Shown: piece after piece, positions 53,302 through 63,419 of the stretch
How the letters are laid out: each line of letters begins with the position of its first letter
How positions within the stretch are numbered: the first letter of the stretch is position 1
Assembly (NCBI RefSeq): GCF_965227505.1
Contig: NZ_OZ245757.1
Coordinates: 4,402,001-4,466,000, forward strand
Length of the DNA: 64,000 bases
Source: Pelagibius sp965227505
Lineage (GTDB): Bacteria > Pseudomonadota > Alphaproteobacteria > Kiloniellales > Kiloniellaceae
Direction: 5' to 3'
Translations under genes and position numbers: made by a program
Notes under the pieces: generated by a model
What the model was told of the DNA's origin: nothing
Databases searched by the model: none
The model's input: only the letters and a program-made list of their open reading frames with translations

Positions 53302-56300
53302 CTACTCCGCAGGGGCGCCCTGCCTCACCTGGGCGTCCGGCTTCACCTGGCCACTGGCCGGGCCGCTTTTGCGGAAGATGCGCCGCAGCACGACGTAGAA
53401 GACCGGCGTCAGGAGCAGGCCGAAGAAGGTCACCCCCAGCATGCCGGAGAAGACTGCCGTGCCCATGGCCTGGCGCATCTCGGCGCCGGGCCCCTGGGCG
53501 ATCACCAGGGGAACCACGCCGAGAATGAAGGCGAAGGCCGTCATCAGGATCGGGCGCAGGCGCAGGCGCGCCGCCTCCACGGTGGCGGCGATCAGACCCT
53601 TGCCTTCTTCCTCGAGCTGCTTGGCGAACTCGACGATCAGGATGGCGTTCTTCGCCGCCAGGCCGACCAGCACGATCAGGCCGACCTGGGTCAGGATGTT
53701 GTTGTCCATGCCCCGCAGGCTGACCCCCAGGAGGGCCGCCAGGATGCTGGTCGGCACGATCAGAATGATCGCCTTGGGCAGCACCCAGCTTTCGTACTGC
53801 GCCGCCAGCACGAGGAAGGCGAAGATCACGGCGAGGGCGAAGATATAGATCGCTGCGTCACCGGCGAGCTTTTCCTGCAGGGCCAGTTCGGTCCATTCGA
53901 AGGTGAGACCCCGCGGCAGGGTGTTGGCGGCCATCGCCTCCATGATGTCGAGGCTGTCGCCGGTCGAAACCCCCGGCGCGGCGTTGCCCTGCAGCGGCAC
54001 CGAGACCAGCATGTTGTAGCGCTGGACCAGGTCCGGGCCGGAACGGTCCTGGACGGTCACCAGGGAGCCCAGCGGCACCAGGGCGTTGGTCGCCGAGCGC
54101 ACCTTCAGTCCGAGGATGTCTTCCGGCGCCAGGCGGAACTGCTGGTCGGCCTGCACGCGCACCTGGTAGAGCCGGCCGAAGGCATTGAAATCATTGACAT
54201 AGGTCGAGCCGAGATTGACCGACAGCGCCTCGAAGATGTTGGAGATAGGGACGTTCAGCATCTGCGCCCGCACGCGGTCGATCTCCAGGAAGATCTGCGG
54301 GCTGGAGGCGGAGAAGGTCGTGAAGACACCGGCGACGCCGGGGGTCTGCTGCGCTTCGCCCATCATCTGGAAGGCAGCGGCCAGGACGCGCCGGATGTCC
54401 GAGCCTTCCTTCTCCTGAAGCTGCATCTTGAAGCCGCCGGCGTTGCCGACGCCGCGCACCGGCGGCGGCGGAATGGCGATGATAAAGGCCTCCCGCAGCG
54501 CCTGCATGCGCCCGAAGAGATCGCCGATGATGACGTCGGCCGAAAGACCCGCGGCGATACGCGGCGCGAAGTCGTCGAAGCGGGCGAAGATGACGCCCTG
54601 ATTGGTCGCGTTGGTGAAGGTGGCCCCGGAGAAGCCGGCAAAGGCGACCGCATCGGTGACCCCGGGCGTCTCGTTGACGATCTCGGAGGCCTTGCGGATC
54701 ACGGCGTCCGTGCGGTCCAGGGAGGCGCCGTCGGGAAGCTGCACCACGACGATGGCATAGCCCTGGTCAAGAGTCGGAATGAAGCCGCGCGGCACCGTGG
54801 TCAGCATGTAGTAGGCGCCGTAGATGAGGCCGCCGAAGACCACCATCACCAGTCCCAGCATGGCGCTTCGCGAAACCAGGATGCGGACCAGCCAGGCATA
54901 CCCCAGAGCGAGCTTGTCGAAGCCCTGGTTGAAGCGGTCGGCCATCCAGCCGCCGGCCCGTGCCAGCGGATTCTTGCCCCTCGGCTTGTCATGCGGCTGC
55001 AGCAGGATTGCCGCCATGGCCGGCGAGAGGGTCAGAGAGTTGATCGAGGAGATCGCTGTCGAGACGGCGATGGTCACGGCGAACTGCTGGTAGAACTGAC
55101 CGGAAACGCCGGGCACGAAGGCCGTCGGCACGAAAACCGCGATCAGCACCAGGGAGGTGGCGATGAGCGCACCGGCGACCTCGTCCATGGTGCGGTGGGC
55201 CGCGTCGCGCGGGGCCATCCCGTTCGCGATGTTGCGCTCCACGTTCTCGACCACGACGATGGCGTCGTCGACCACGATGCCGATGGCGAGCACGAGACCG
55301 AAGAGCGTCAGCATATTAATCGAGTAGCCGAGCGCCAGCATCACCGCAAAGGTGCCGATGAGCGAAACCGGAATCGCCAGGATGGGGATGATCGCCGTGC
55401 GCCAAGACTGCAGGAAGACGATGATCACCACGACGACCAGAACCACCGCCTCGAAGATCGTTTGATAGACCGCGTCGATGGAGGCCGATATGAACTCCGT
55501 GGGATTGTAGACGACCTGATAGTCCAGGCCGGCCGGGAAGTCCTTCTTCAACTCCGCCATGACCTCGATGATTTCTTCGGAGGTCGCAAGGGCATTGCTC
55601 CCCGGTCTCTGGAAGATTCCCAGCGCGACGGCGGGTTTGTTGTTGAGATAGGAGTTCGTAACGTAATCCTGCGCGCCGAGTTCGACGCGAGCCACATCCT
55701 GCACCCGCACGATACGCCCGTCCTCGGTGGCCCGGACGATGACCCTGCCGAACTGCCTGGGGTCGTCGAAGCGGCCCTGGGTGGTGACCGTGTATTGAAA
55801 GGCGTTGTTGGCGGTATTGGGTGGCGCGCCGAGTGCGCCGCCGGAGACCTGGACGTTCTGCTCGCGCAGGGCATCGACGACATCGCCGGGGGTGAGGCCA
55901 TAGGCGGAGAGCTTCTCCGGATCGATCCAGACGCGGGTGGCGAACTGGCGTTCGCCGAAGATGGTCAGTTCGCCGACGCCGTCGAGCCGCACGAGAATGT
56001 CGCGTACCCTTGCGCGGGCGTAGTTGGAGACGTAGAGCTGATCGTAGGTTTCGTCCGGCGAGAGCATGTGCACGACCATCATCAGGTCGGGCGAGCTCTT
56101 GGCCGTGGTGACGCCCAGGCGGCGCACCTCCTCGGGCAGGCGTGGCTCGGCGATGGAGACCCGGTTCTGGACGAGCACCTGCGCGTCGTCGAGGTTGGTG
56201 CCCAGCTGGAAGGTCACGGTCAGCGACATGCTGCCGTCCGAGGTGGAGTAGGAAGACATGTAGAGCATGCCTTCCACACCGTTGATTTCCTGCTCCAAGG

Positions 56301-56496
56301 GGGTCGCCACCGTCGCGGCCACGGTGGCGGCGTCCGCGCCGGGATAGCTGGCGCGCACGACGATGGAGGGCGGTGCGATCTCCGGATACTGGGAAACCGG
56401 GAGCTGGGTGTAGGCCACCAGCCCCAGGATGACGAGGATGATGGAAAGCACGGAAGCGAAGATCGGCCGGTCGACGAAGAAATGCGCAAAGTTCAT
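53302..56496 (-). CDS. RND efflux permease, HAE-1 family (AcrB-like)
   Basis: A 1064-residue trimeric proton-driven exporter with 12 expected membrane segments and two large periplasmic loops. The first segment is FVDRPIFASVLSIILVILGL; the proton-relay aspartates lie in AIGIVVDDAIVVVENVERNI; and the repeated-half marks LFGLVLAIG and GLAAKNAILIVEFAKQL are present. Length is typical. It lies 50 bases after the adaptor gene and forms a tripartite pump with it and an outer-membrane channel encoded elsewhere. Drugs, detergents or solvents are likely cargo. Confidence 0.95.
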   Translation of the reverse strand: MNFAHFFVDRPIFASVLSIILVILGLVAYTQLPVSQYPEIAPPSIVVRASYPGADAATVAATVATPLEQEINGVEGMLYMSSYSTSDGSMSLTVTFQLGTNLDDAQVLVQNRVSIAEPRLPEEVRRLGVTTAKSSPDLMMVVHMLSPDETYDQLYVSNYARARVRDILVRLDGVGELTIFGERQFATRVWIDPEKLSAYGLTPGDVVDALREQNVQVSGGALGAPPNTANNAFQYTVTTQGRFDDPRQFGRVIVRATEDGRIVRVQDVARVELGAQDYVTNSYLNNKPAVALGIFQRPGSNALATSEEIIEVMAELKKDFPAGLDYQVVYNPTEFISASIDAVYQTIFEAVVLVVVVIIVFLQSWRTAIIPILAIPVSLIGTFAVMLALGYSINMLTLFGLVLAIGIVVDDAIVVVENVERNIANGMAPRDAAHRTMDEVAGALIATSLVLIAVFVPTAFVPGVSGQFYQQFAVTIAVSTAISSINSLTLSPAMAAILLQPHDKPRGKNPLARAGGWMADRFNQGFDKLALGYAWLVRILVSRSAMLGLVMVVFGGLIYGAYYMLTTVPRGFIPTLDQGYAIVVVQLPDGASLDRTDAVIRKASEIVNETPGVTDAVAFAGFSGATFTNATNQGVIFARFDDFAPRIAAGLSADVIIGDLFGRMQALREAFIIAIPPPPVRGVGNAGGFKMQLQEKEGSDIRRVLAAAFQMMGEAQQTPGVAGVFTTFSASSPQIFLEIDRVRAQMLNVPISNIFEALSVNLGSTYVNDFNAFGRLYQVRVQADQQFRLAPEDILGLKVRSATNALVPLGSLVTVQDRSGPDLVQRYNMLVSVPLQGNAAPGVSTGDSLDIMEAMAANTLPRGLTFEWTELALQEKLAGDAAIYIFALAVIFAFLVLAAQYESWVLPKAIILIVPTSILAALLGVSLRGMDNNILTQVGLIVLVGLAAKNAILIVEFAKQLEEEGKGLIAATVEAARLRLRPILMTAFAFILGVVPLVIAQGPGAEMRQAMGTAVFSGMLGVTFFGLLLTPVFYVVLRRIFRKSGPASGQVKPDAQVRQGAPAE

Positions 56497-56545
56497 GGCC
56501 GCGTCCTGCTTCGGGTTGACTGGTCGGCGAGCACCTACTGGGCTT

Positions 56546-57694
56546 CTATTGGGCTTCTTCGGCCAACTGAATGACTTCCGGCGCCACCGTGATGCCCGGG
56601 CGCACCCGCATCAGCCCATCGACCACGACCTGCTCATCGCCGGTCAGGCCCTCTCGGATCACACGGTAGCCGTCGATCCTGGGGCCGGGACGGACTTCCC
56701 TGGTCGAGACGACGCCCTCCTCGTCTACCAGGTAGACGATGCGCTTGTTCTGGTCGGCGGTGATCGCTTCGTCCGGGATCAGAATGCCGAGGTAGGGCAG
56801 CGACCCCGGCACATTCACCCGGCCGAAGAGGCCCGGCTGAAGAACCAGATCCCCGTTCTGGAACACCGCGCGCACGCGCATGGTGCCCGAATCCTCATCC
56901 AGGCGGTTCTCGGAGAAATCGAGATTCCCCTCGCGCGGATCCTCCACACTGTCGCCCAGGCGAACCCTCACCGGCAGGCCGCTGCCGCCTTCCTGCAGCG
57001 CCTGCCCACGCGCGCGGGCGTCCCGCGCGTAAGCCAGGTAATAGCGCTCGTTGATATCGAAGTAGAAGTAGATCGGGTCGAGCGAGACGATACTCGTCAG
57101 GACGGTCTCGTTTGCCTCCACCAGATTGCCGATAGAGAGGAGGTGGCGCCCGATCCGCCCGCCGAAGGGCGCGCGGATCTCGGTGAACTCGAGGTCCAGG
57201 GCCGCGGCTTGGACGGCCGCGCGCGCCCCTCCCACCTCCGCCTGGGAAGAGATGAATTCCTGACGCCGCTCGTCGACGACGCTGCGGGAGATGTTGCCGC
57301 GCTGCACCAGTTCCTCGGCGCGGGCGAGTTCCTTCTGGGCGAACTCATAGCGCGACTGTGCGATCTGGAGGGCCGCCTCGGCTTGCCCGAGGATGGCGCG
57401 GAAGGGGCGCTGATCGATCGTAAAGAGCAACTGGCCCTCTTCGACGATCGAACCGTCTTCGAAGTGTATCTGGTCCAGATAGCCGCCGACCCGGGCGCTG
57501 ACCTGGACCTCGTCGACGGCCTCGAAGCGTCCAACGAACTCATCGTCCTCGACGATCTGCTTGACCACCGGTTTGGCGATGGTCACCGACGGCGGGGGCG
57601 GCGGCACGGCGCGCGCTTCCGCTGCCTGGTCCGCATCGTCGCAAGCTGCCAGGACAAGAGCAATGGCAACGGGAGTAAGAACGCGCAGCATCAT
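56546..57694 (-). CDS. RND efflux periplasmic adaptor lipoprotein
   Basis: A 382-residue membrane-fusion protein. The N-terminus MMLRVLTPVAIALVLAAC ends in a lipobox with Cys18, then the barrel/lipoyl half RFEAVDEVQVSARVGGYLDQ, a coiled hairpin (about 100-160) and the second lipoyl half FTEIRAPFGGRIGRHLLSIG. I start at ATG 57694, where the lipoprotein signal begins; there is no good ribosome-binding site and the frame is open well upstream. It is the first gene of the pump operon. Confidence 0.93.
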   Translation of the reverse strand: MMLRVLTPVAIALVLAACDDADQAAEARAVPPPPPSVTIAKPVVKQIVEDDEFVGRFEAVDEVQVSARVGGYLDQIHFEDGSIVEEGQLLFTIDQRPFRAILGQAEAALQIAQSRYEFAQKELARAEELVQRGNISRSVVDERRQEFISSQAEVGGARAAVQAAALDLEFTEIRAPFGGRIGRHLLSIGNLVEANETVLTSIVSLDPIYFYFDINERYYLAYARDARARGQALQEGGSGLPVRVRLGDSVEDPREGNLDFSENRLDEDSGTMRVRAVFQNGDLVLQPGLFGRVNVPGSLPYLGILIPDEAITADQNKRIVYLVDEEGVVSTREVRPGPRIDGYRVIREGLTGDEQVVVDGLMRVRPGITVAPEVIQLAEEAQ

Positions 57695-58024
57695 GATGGC
57701 CCGGTTTGTGTTTGGCAGAAAAGTGCAAGTCCCAGTCGGCAGGACCCCATGGAACCCGGATTGCAGGATTCCATAAACCCCAGGTGCGGGATTCCGCAAA
57801 AGCAGCATTTCCCACATTGTCCCAATGGTTCCCAAATATGACCGCTCTGGCAAGTTACAAGCCTGCGAAGGCCCTCTAGGCGGATCGACGAACCCTCCGC
57901 GAAGAGACCCGGAAACCCCCGGGGTCGTCGCCCCGCTGCCTTGCGGGACCGGGCCAAAGCCAAGTGATCATTGAGTTTAGTGCGGTCCAGGCCGCATCCT
58001 GAGACGACTTTCCTTGGGCTTCAA

Positions 58025-58052
58025 GCCCCGAACCCAAGGCCCCGAACCCAAG
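58025..58052 (+). repeat. 14-bp perfect tandem duplication
   Basis: GCCCCGAACCCAAG occurs twice in direct succession within the 570-base spacer between the efflux adaptor and RpiR genes. I find no gene, RNA or other clear element in the rest of that spacer (57695-58265). Confidence 0.85.
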
Positions 58053-58265
58053 GCTCTGGACGCCAAGACCGACAGCGGTTCATTCCTGCGTCGGCGTCTT
58101 GCAGAATCGCCGCAGGGCCGCAACAGGGTTGTGCGGGCCACCGCCCTGTCCGGCTCTGCGCGGGATGGCGGAAAACCGTTTGTTTGCGAATGGCGTTGCC
58201 GGCGAAGGATGCGGCACGGACGGCCGGGGTTTCCCCTGAGCGGTTTCCCCTGCGCGATCACCCTG

Positions 58266-59225
58266 TCAGACGAACTTGCGAAACAGCTTTGTCTGGTCGA
58301 AGAGGTCTTCCAGCGCCTTCATGCGTCCCTTGGTTTCCGCCCAGGTCTCGTTCTGCACCGCCGCGATCAGGGCCTCCACGACAAAAAGCGTGACCACCGA
58401 CGAGTCCCAGGCCGAGGGCGCCTCGATCCGCGAATGAAAGCTGTGGCTGGCTTCCTTGGCGGCCGGCGAGCCCCATTGGTCGGTGAAAAGGATCACGATC
58501 ACGCCGCGCGCCCGCGCCATTTCCACCAGCCGCAGAATGTCGTGCTCGTAACGGCGGATATCGAAAGCGACCAGGATGTCCCCGGCCTTCATGTTCAGCA
58601 CGTAGTGCGGCCAGGCGTTTGCATTTGAGGCGATCAAGGTCATGCCGGCGCGGATCACCTGCATGTGGGTGAAGAAGTAGTCCGCGAGGGATCGTGTGAG
58701 GCGCCCGCCAACCACATGAACGGCGCGCTCGCGATCCGCGAGCAGGTCGGCAACGCGGCTGAACTCCTCCGGGTTCAGCTGTTTCAGGGTCTGGCGGAGG
58801 TTTTCGAGCACCACATCGGCGAAGCGGTTCAGGATATGGGTGTCCGGAGCGCTCTCGGCCCAGCGGTCGTGCTTGGCGATGGGGTTCGATATCGTCGCTT
58901 CGACTTCCGCGCGGAGGGCGGACTGCAGTTCGGGAAACCCCGCGAAGCCGAGTTTTTTTGCCATCCGGGCGACGGTCGGCGTCGAGACGCCGGCGGCTTC
59001 CGAAACCGCGGTGATGCTGCCGAGACCCGAAACCGGGTAGTTTGCCAGCATTGTGTTGGCCAGCTGCCGTTCCGCGCGCGTGAGTGTTTCAAAGCGCCCG
59101 CGAATGCGCTCGGCGACCGTCAGATGCTGGCGTTGCCCCTCGCGCGGCTTGCCGTTGCGCCCCCGGGGTGCCGCCCGCTTGCCGGGTGCCGTCCTGCGGC
59201 TTCTGCCCTTTCCGGTTTTGGTCAT
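58266..59225 (-). CDS. MurR/RpiR-family transcriptional regulator
   Basis: A 319-residue regulator with a lysine/arginine-rich N-terminal tail, an HTH_6 domain (about 38-110; ITAVSEAAGVSTPTVARMAK) and a SIS sugar/phosphosugar-isomerase-like sensing domain (about 150-290; VHVVGGRLTRSLADYF, DILVAFDIRRYEHDILRLVE). AGGGACGG precedes the ATG at 59225. It is divergent, over a 215-base spacer, from the amidohydrolase-TRAP operon, which it probably controls. The ligand may be the transported compound or its product. Confidence 0.92.
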   Translation of the reverse strand: MTKTGKGRSRRTAPGKRAAPRGRNGKPREGQRQHLTVAERIRGRFETLTRAERQLANTMLANYPVSGLGSITAVSEAAGVSTPTVARMAKKLGFAGFPELQSALRAEVEATISNPIAKHDRWAESAPDTHILNRFADVVLENLRQTLKQLNPEEFSRVADLLADRERAVHVVGGRLTRSLADYFFTHMQVIRAGMTLIASNANAWPHYVLNMKAGDILVAFDIRRYEHDILRLVEMARARGVIVILFTDQWGSPAAKEASHSFHSRIEAPSAWDSSVVTLFVVEALIAAVQNETWAETKGRMKALEDLFDQTKLFRKFV

Positions 59226-59440
59226 CCGTCCCTGTAAATGCGTCTTGTTGGCAGATGCTTCTTGTTGATGCTTCTTGTTACAGGGCGCATTGCGCGTCCA
59301 TCGGTGTGACTGAAGAGGATACGCCAGAAAAATGCTTGATGAAGAGAATTTTTCAGAATCTCGCTTGACAGGAAAAACCGGTCTGAAAGGATGGCGCCAT
59401 AAGAAAGAAGTACCGCAAGAAAGAATTACAGGGGGCATTC

Positions 59441-60262
59441 TTGGCGGCGAAGCTGCAAGCGACGGATGACGGTTCGCTTGGGCTCCTCGGCGATCTCGAT
59501 GTTGTCGAGCAGGTCAACGTTGGCGGCCATGGCGATTTTCTGGTCGTTTGCGAGCACGCGGCAAACCATGTGCCGCTGACGCTCGGCAACCTTGGTCTCA
59601 GTGCCTCGTTGCTGCAGACCCACATCGCCTGGGATTCCGGTGCACGCGGCGTCGCCGAGGCGCTGGCCCTGGCCTTGGACGCGCCGATGATCGCGCAGCG
59701 CGTCTCCCGCCTGGTTTACGACTGCAATCGCCCGCCGGAATCTGCCGCCGCAATTCCCGAAGTCAGCGAGATCTATCCGATCCCCGGCAACAGCGAACTG
59801 ACAGCAGCGCAGCGCCAGGAGCGCGTAGACCGGATCTATATGCCGTTTCGCACGGCGGTTGCCGATCACCTGCGCAGCAGGTGCGCGGAGGGCAGGCCGC
59901 CGGTTCTGGTCACCGTGCATTCCTTCACGCCGGTCTACCGTGGCGTCAAACGCAGCGTCGACATCGGGGTGGTCTGCGATACCGACAGCCGGTTGGCGGA
60001 GGCCGTGCTGCGCAGAGCCCGGGACAGCGGGCAGTTCGATGCCCGCCTGAACGAGCCCTATGGCCCAGCAGACGAGGTGACCCACACCCTTGTCGAGCAT
60101 GCCCTTCCGCTGTCGCTGCTGAACGTGATGATCGAGGTGCGCAGCGACCTGATCGCCGACAGCGACGCGCAGGCTGCAATGGCCGCATGGCTGGCTGAGT
60201 GCCTTATGCAGGCTTTGTCGACGGTGAACCATGGCACAGGTCGCCGGAGCGTGGGCCGATGA
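59441..60262 (+). CDS. N-formylglutamate amidohydrolase-family protein
   Basis: A 273-residue zinc hydrolase related to N-formylglutamate deformylase (HutG-type). Marks are VVCEHAANHVP, HIAWDSGARGVAEALA, VYDCNRPPE and VTVHSFTPVYRG. The start is TTG at 59441, with GGGGG five bases before; no ATG fits the N-terminus. It is the first gene of an operon with a complete TRAP transporter, divergent from an RpiR regulator, so it probably acts on the imported compound. Deformylase activity itself is not certain. Confidence 0.85.
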   Translation: MAAKLQATDDGSLGLLGDLDVVEQVNVGGHGDFLVVCEHAANHVPLTLGNLGLSASLLQTHIAWDSGARGVAEALALALDAPMIAQRVSRLVYDCNRPPESAAAIPEVSEIYPIPGNSELTAAQRQERVDRIYMPFRTAVADHLRSRCAEGRPPVLVTVHSFTPVYRGVKRSVDIGVVCDTDSRLAEAVLRRARDSGQFDARLNEPYGPADEVTHTLVEHALPLSLLNVMIEVRSDLIADSDAQAAMAAWLAECLMQALSTVNHGTGRRSVGR

Positions 60263-60310
60263 GACTGCTTCCTGCGCCGCGGACCGGAGGCTTGGAGGGC
60301 GGGGCGGACC

Positions 60311-60949
60311 ATGCCTAAGGCCCTGAAGACCTATGTCCGGGTGGTGGACGGCGTGAATCTCTGGATCGGCCGCGCCGTGATGCTGCTGATCTTCGCGATG
60401 ATGGGGGTTCTGCTCTGGTCCTCCGTCTCCAAGACCTTCTTCCTGCCCTCGCTCTGGACGCTGGAGATGGCGCAGTTCCTGATGGTCGCCTATTTCCTGC
60501 TCGGCGGCGGTTATTCGATGCAACTGGGCGCGCATGTACGCATGGACCTGCTCTACGGCTCGTGGTCTGACCGCACCAAGACCTGGGTCGATGCCTTCAC
60601 GATCGTTTTTCTGATCTTCTATCTCGTGCTGCTGCTTTACGGAGCCTATTCCAGCACCAGCTATGCCCTGGAATACGGGGAGCGCAGCTACTCGGCCTGG
60701 CGGCCCTACATGGCGCCGATCAAGCTGGTGATGAGCCTCGGGATCTTCCTCATGCTGCTGCAGGCCGTTTCGACGCTGATCAAGGACATCGCAAAGCTGC
60801 GCGGCGAAGACCTGACGGCCCCGCCCGGCGGCCGGCCCGGTGGAACGCCCGGTGGAACGCCCGTTGGAACGCCCGGTGAAACGGGCGGCGGCGCAACTGA
60901 GGGGCAGGGGGAACAAGCCGCGGAGCGGAGCGGGGAAGCCCGCGCATGA
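60311..60949 (+). CDS. TRAP transporter small permease (DctQ)
   Basis: A 212-residue membrane protein with four segments (about 10-160), including MLLIFAMMGVLLWSSVSKTF and LLGGGYSMQLGAHVRMDLLY, which is a DctQ mark. After the last segment comes a soluble tail of about 50 residues built from four 12-base DNA repeats that encode PGGTPGGTPVGTPGE, unusual for this family. The ATG at 60311 is 48 bases after the amidohydrolase stop. Its stop overlaps the DctM start (ATGA). Confidence 0.92.
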   Translation: MPKALKTYVRVVDGVNLWIGRAVMLLIFAMMGVLLWSSVSKTFFLPSLWTLEMAQFLMVAYFLLGGGYSMQLGAHVRMDLLYGSWSDRTKTWVDAFTIVFLIFYLVLLLYGAYSSTSYALEYGERSYSAWRPYMAPIKLVMSLGIFLMLLQAVSTLIKDIAKLRGEDLTAPPGGRPGGTPGGTPVGTPGETGGGATEGQGEQAAERSGEARA

Positions 60950-62271
60950 GCTACGAAGTCATCGCCGTCCTTATGTTCTCCTCGATGATGCTGATGCTGC
61001 TGACCGGCCAGCGCGTCTTCGCCGCGATCGGCTTCGTCGCAACCATTGCGGCGCTGCTGCTCTGGGGGGACGGAGGGTCGGAGATCGCGTTCTCCGCCGC
61101 CATGAAGCTGATGAAGTGGTATCCGCTGCTGACCCTGCCCCTGTTCATCTACATGGGCTACATGCTGTCGGAATCGGGCATCGCCAACGATCTCTACAAG
61201 ATGTTCCATGTCTGGTTCGGGCCGCTGAACGGCGGGCTTGCCATCGGCACCATCGGCCTGATGGTGGCGATCTCGGCGATGAACGGCCTCAGCGTCGCCG
61301 GCATGGCCATCGGGGCCAGCATCGCCCTGCCGGAACTGCTGCGCCGCGGTTACGACAAGATCATGGTGACCGGGGTCATCCAGGCCGGCTCCTCCCTTGG
61401 CATATTGGTGCCCCCCAGCGTCGTCCTGGTGCTCTACGGCATGATTGCGCGCCAGCCGGTGGGCCAGCTCTGGCTGGCCGGCGTCCTGCCCGGCCTCATG
61501 ATGGCCGGACTGTTCATTCTTTACATCGTCGTCCGCTGCCGGCTGCAGCCGCATCTGGGGCCGGCCCTTTCGGAGGACGAGCGCGCGGTGCCCTGGCGCG
61601 AGAAGCTCGCCCTGCTGCGTGCCGGCCTGCTGCCGCTGTTCATCTTCTTTTCCATGACCGGCCTGTTCCTGATGGGCGTCACCAACCTGACGGAAAGCTC
61701 GGCCGTCGGCGCGCTGGCGGCGACCCTGGCGGCGCTCTTCAAGCGCCGCCTGAACCGCCGCGTGATGGCGGAGACGCTGCGCAAGACGCTCGCCATCTCC
61801 TGCATGTTCATGTGGATCATCCTCGCTGCGCTCTGCTTCGGCGCGGTCTTCGACGGGCTGGGCGCGGTCAAGGCGATCGAAGGGTTCTTCCTCGACCGCC
61901 TCGGCCTCAGCCCCTGGGAGATCCTCATCATGATGCAGATCTCCTATCTGCTCATGGGCACCTTCCTCGACGACACGGCGATGCTGGTGATCGTCGCGCC
62001 GCTTTATGTGCCGCTGGTCGGCGCACTGGGCTTCGATCTCATCTGGTACGGCGTGCTCTACACCATCACCTGCCAGATCGCCTATATGACGCCGCCCTTC
62101 GGCTACAACCTCTTCCTGATGCGCGCCATGGCGCCGCCGGAAGTCTCGCTGATGGATATCTACCGCTCCATCATCCCCTTCGTTGCGGTGATGATCCTCG
62201 GACTGATCATCGTCATGGCCTTCCCGCAGATCGCGCTGTGGCTGCCGGAACTCTACAGGCTGAGGGGGTGA
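60946..62271 (+). CDS. TRAP transporter large permease (DctM)
   Basis: A 441-residue integral membrane protein with about 12 segments, forming the sodium-driven channel of the TRAP system. Typical blocks are LPLFIYMGYMLSESGIANDL, VAISAMNGLSVAGMAIGASI, GSSLGILVPPSVVLVLYGMI and GTFLDDTAMLVIVAPLYVPL. It overlaps dctQ by four bases, implying coupled translation, and precedes the binding protein by 75 bases. Length is normal. Confidence 0.95.
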   Translation: MSYEVIAVLMFSSMMLMLLTGQRVFAAIGFVATIAALLLWGDGGSEIAFSAAMKLMKWYPLLTLPLFIYMGYMLSESGIANDLYKMFHVWFGPLNGGLAIGTIGLMVAISAMNGLSVAGMAIGASIALPELLRRGYDKIMVTGVIQAGSSLGILVPPSVVLVLYGMIARQPVGQLWLAGVLPGLMMAGLFILYIVVRCRLQPHLGPALSEDERAVPWREKLALLRAGLLPLFIFFSMTGLFLMGVTNLTESSAVGALAATLAALFKRRLNRRVMAETLRKTLAISCMFMWIILAALCFGAVFDGLGAVKAIEGFFLDRLGLSPWEILIMMQISYLLMGTFLDDTAMLVIVAPLYVPLVGALGFDLIWYGVLYTITCQIAYMTPPFGYNLFLMRAMAPPEVSLMDIYRSIIPFVAVMILGLIIVMAFPQIALWLPELYRLRG

Positions 62272-62346
62272 AGGCCCGCATCGCGGTCATTGAAGAGCAA
62301 ACCCGTAACAACCAATCCGAACCGAAGAACAAGGGAGTGCGTTGCG

Positions 62347-63402
62347 ATGAAAAAGAACAGACGTGAGTTCCTCAAGAACGCGGGCGTGGCCACGACGGCG
62401 GCGGTGGGCGCGACCACGCTCTCCGCGCCCTACGTCAAGGCGCAGAGCAAGATCACCTGGCGCCTGCAGACCTATGCCGGGCCGGCCCTGGCCGAACACG
62501 TGATCAAGCCCTCCATCGACGCCTTCAACAAGGTCGCCAACGGCGAGATGGAGATCGAGCTCTACTTCTCCGACCAGCTTGTGCCGACCGGCGAGCTGTT
62601 CCGCGCCATGCAGCGCGGCACCGTCGACGCGGTGCAGAGCGACGACGACTCCATTGCCGCGCCGGTCGACATCTCGGTCTTCGGCGGCTACTTCCCCTTC
62701 GCCACGCGCTACTCCCTGGATGTCCCCGTGCTGTTCAACGAGTGGGGCCTGCGGGAAATCTGGGAGGAGGCCTACGGCGAGGTGGAGAACGTCAAGTGGC
62801 TCTCGGCCGGCGCCTGGGACCCCTGCCACTTCGCCACCGTCGATCCGATCAGCAGTCTGGACGACCTGAGGGGCAAGCGGGTCTTCACCTTCCCCACAGC
62901 CGGGCGTTTCCTCGCGCGCTTCGGCGTGGTGCCGGTGACTCTGCCCTGGGAGGATATCGAGGTCGCCGTGCAGACCGGCGAGTTGGACGGCATCGCCTGG
63001 TCGGGCATCACCGAGGACTACACGGTGGGCTGGGCCGATGTGACCAACTACTTCCTCACCAACAACATCTCCGGCGCCTGGTGCGGCTCCTACTTCGCCA
63101 ACGAGGAGCGCTGGAACGAACTGCCCGCCCACCTGCAGGAGCTCTTCCGGCTCTGCATGGACTCCTCGCACTACTACCGCCAGCACTGGTACTGGGGCGG
63201 CGAAGCCAAGCTGCGCGTGCAGGGCGACAAGATGAAGCTGACCTCCATTCCCGACGAGGAGTGGAAGACGGTGGAGGACGCCGCCGTCGAGTTCTGGGAC
63301 GAGGTCGCGGCGGAAAGCGAGCGCAACGCCCGCGTGGTGCAGATCCTGCGCGACTACAACGCGCTGATGCGCAAGGCCGGACCGCCGTACCGCAGCGCCT
63401 GA
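62347..63402 (+). CDS. TRAP transporter solute-binding protein (DctP)
   Basis: A 351-residue periplasmic receptor. The start MKKNRREFLKNAGVATTAAV contains a twin-arginine-like export signal (RREFLK) with cleavage near KAQ. The mature part has WRLQTYAGPALAEHVIKPSI, the carboxylate-site-like AGRFLARFGVVPVTLPWEDI and a C-terminal helix as in DctP/DUF-type receptors for alpha-keto or hydroxy acids. It follows the two permeases, an order where the receptor comes last. The Tat-type signal suggests folding or cofactor binding before export (inference). Confidence 0.93.
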   Translation: MKKNRREFLKNAGVATTAAVGATTLSAPYVKAQSKITWRLQTYAGPALAEHVIKPSIDAFNKVANGEMEIELYFSDQLVPTGELFRAMQRGTVDAVQSDDDSIAAPVDISVFGGYFPFATRYSLDVPVLFNEWGLREIWEEAYGEVENVKWLSAGAWDPCHFATVDPISSLDDLRGKRVFTFPTAGRFLARFGVVPVTLPWEDIEVAVQTGELDGIAWSGITEDYTVGWADVTNYFLTNNISGAWCGSYFANEERWNELPAHLQELFRLCMDSSHYYRQHWYWGGEAKLRVQGDKMKLTSIPDEEWKTVEDAAVEFWDEVAAESERNARVVQILRDYNALMRKAGPPYRSA

Positions 63403-63419
63403 TCCGAATCCCCTGCAAC

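Noticed and set aside
53221..56574. An open frame of more than 1100 codons on the plus strand
   Set aside because: It lies antisense to the intact RND permease and its product is histidine/aspartate-rich without any domain; long antisense frames are expected in such GC-rich DNA.
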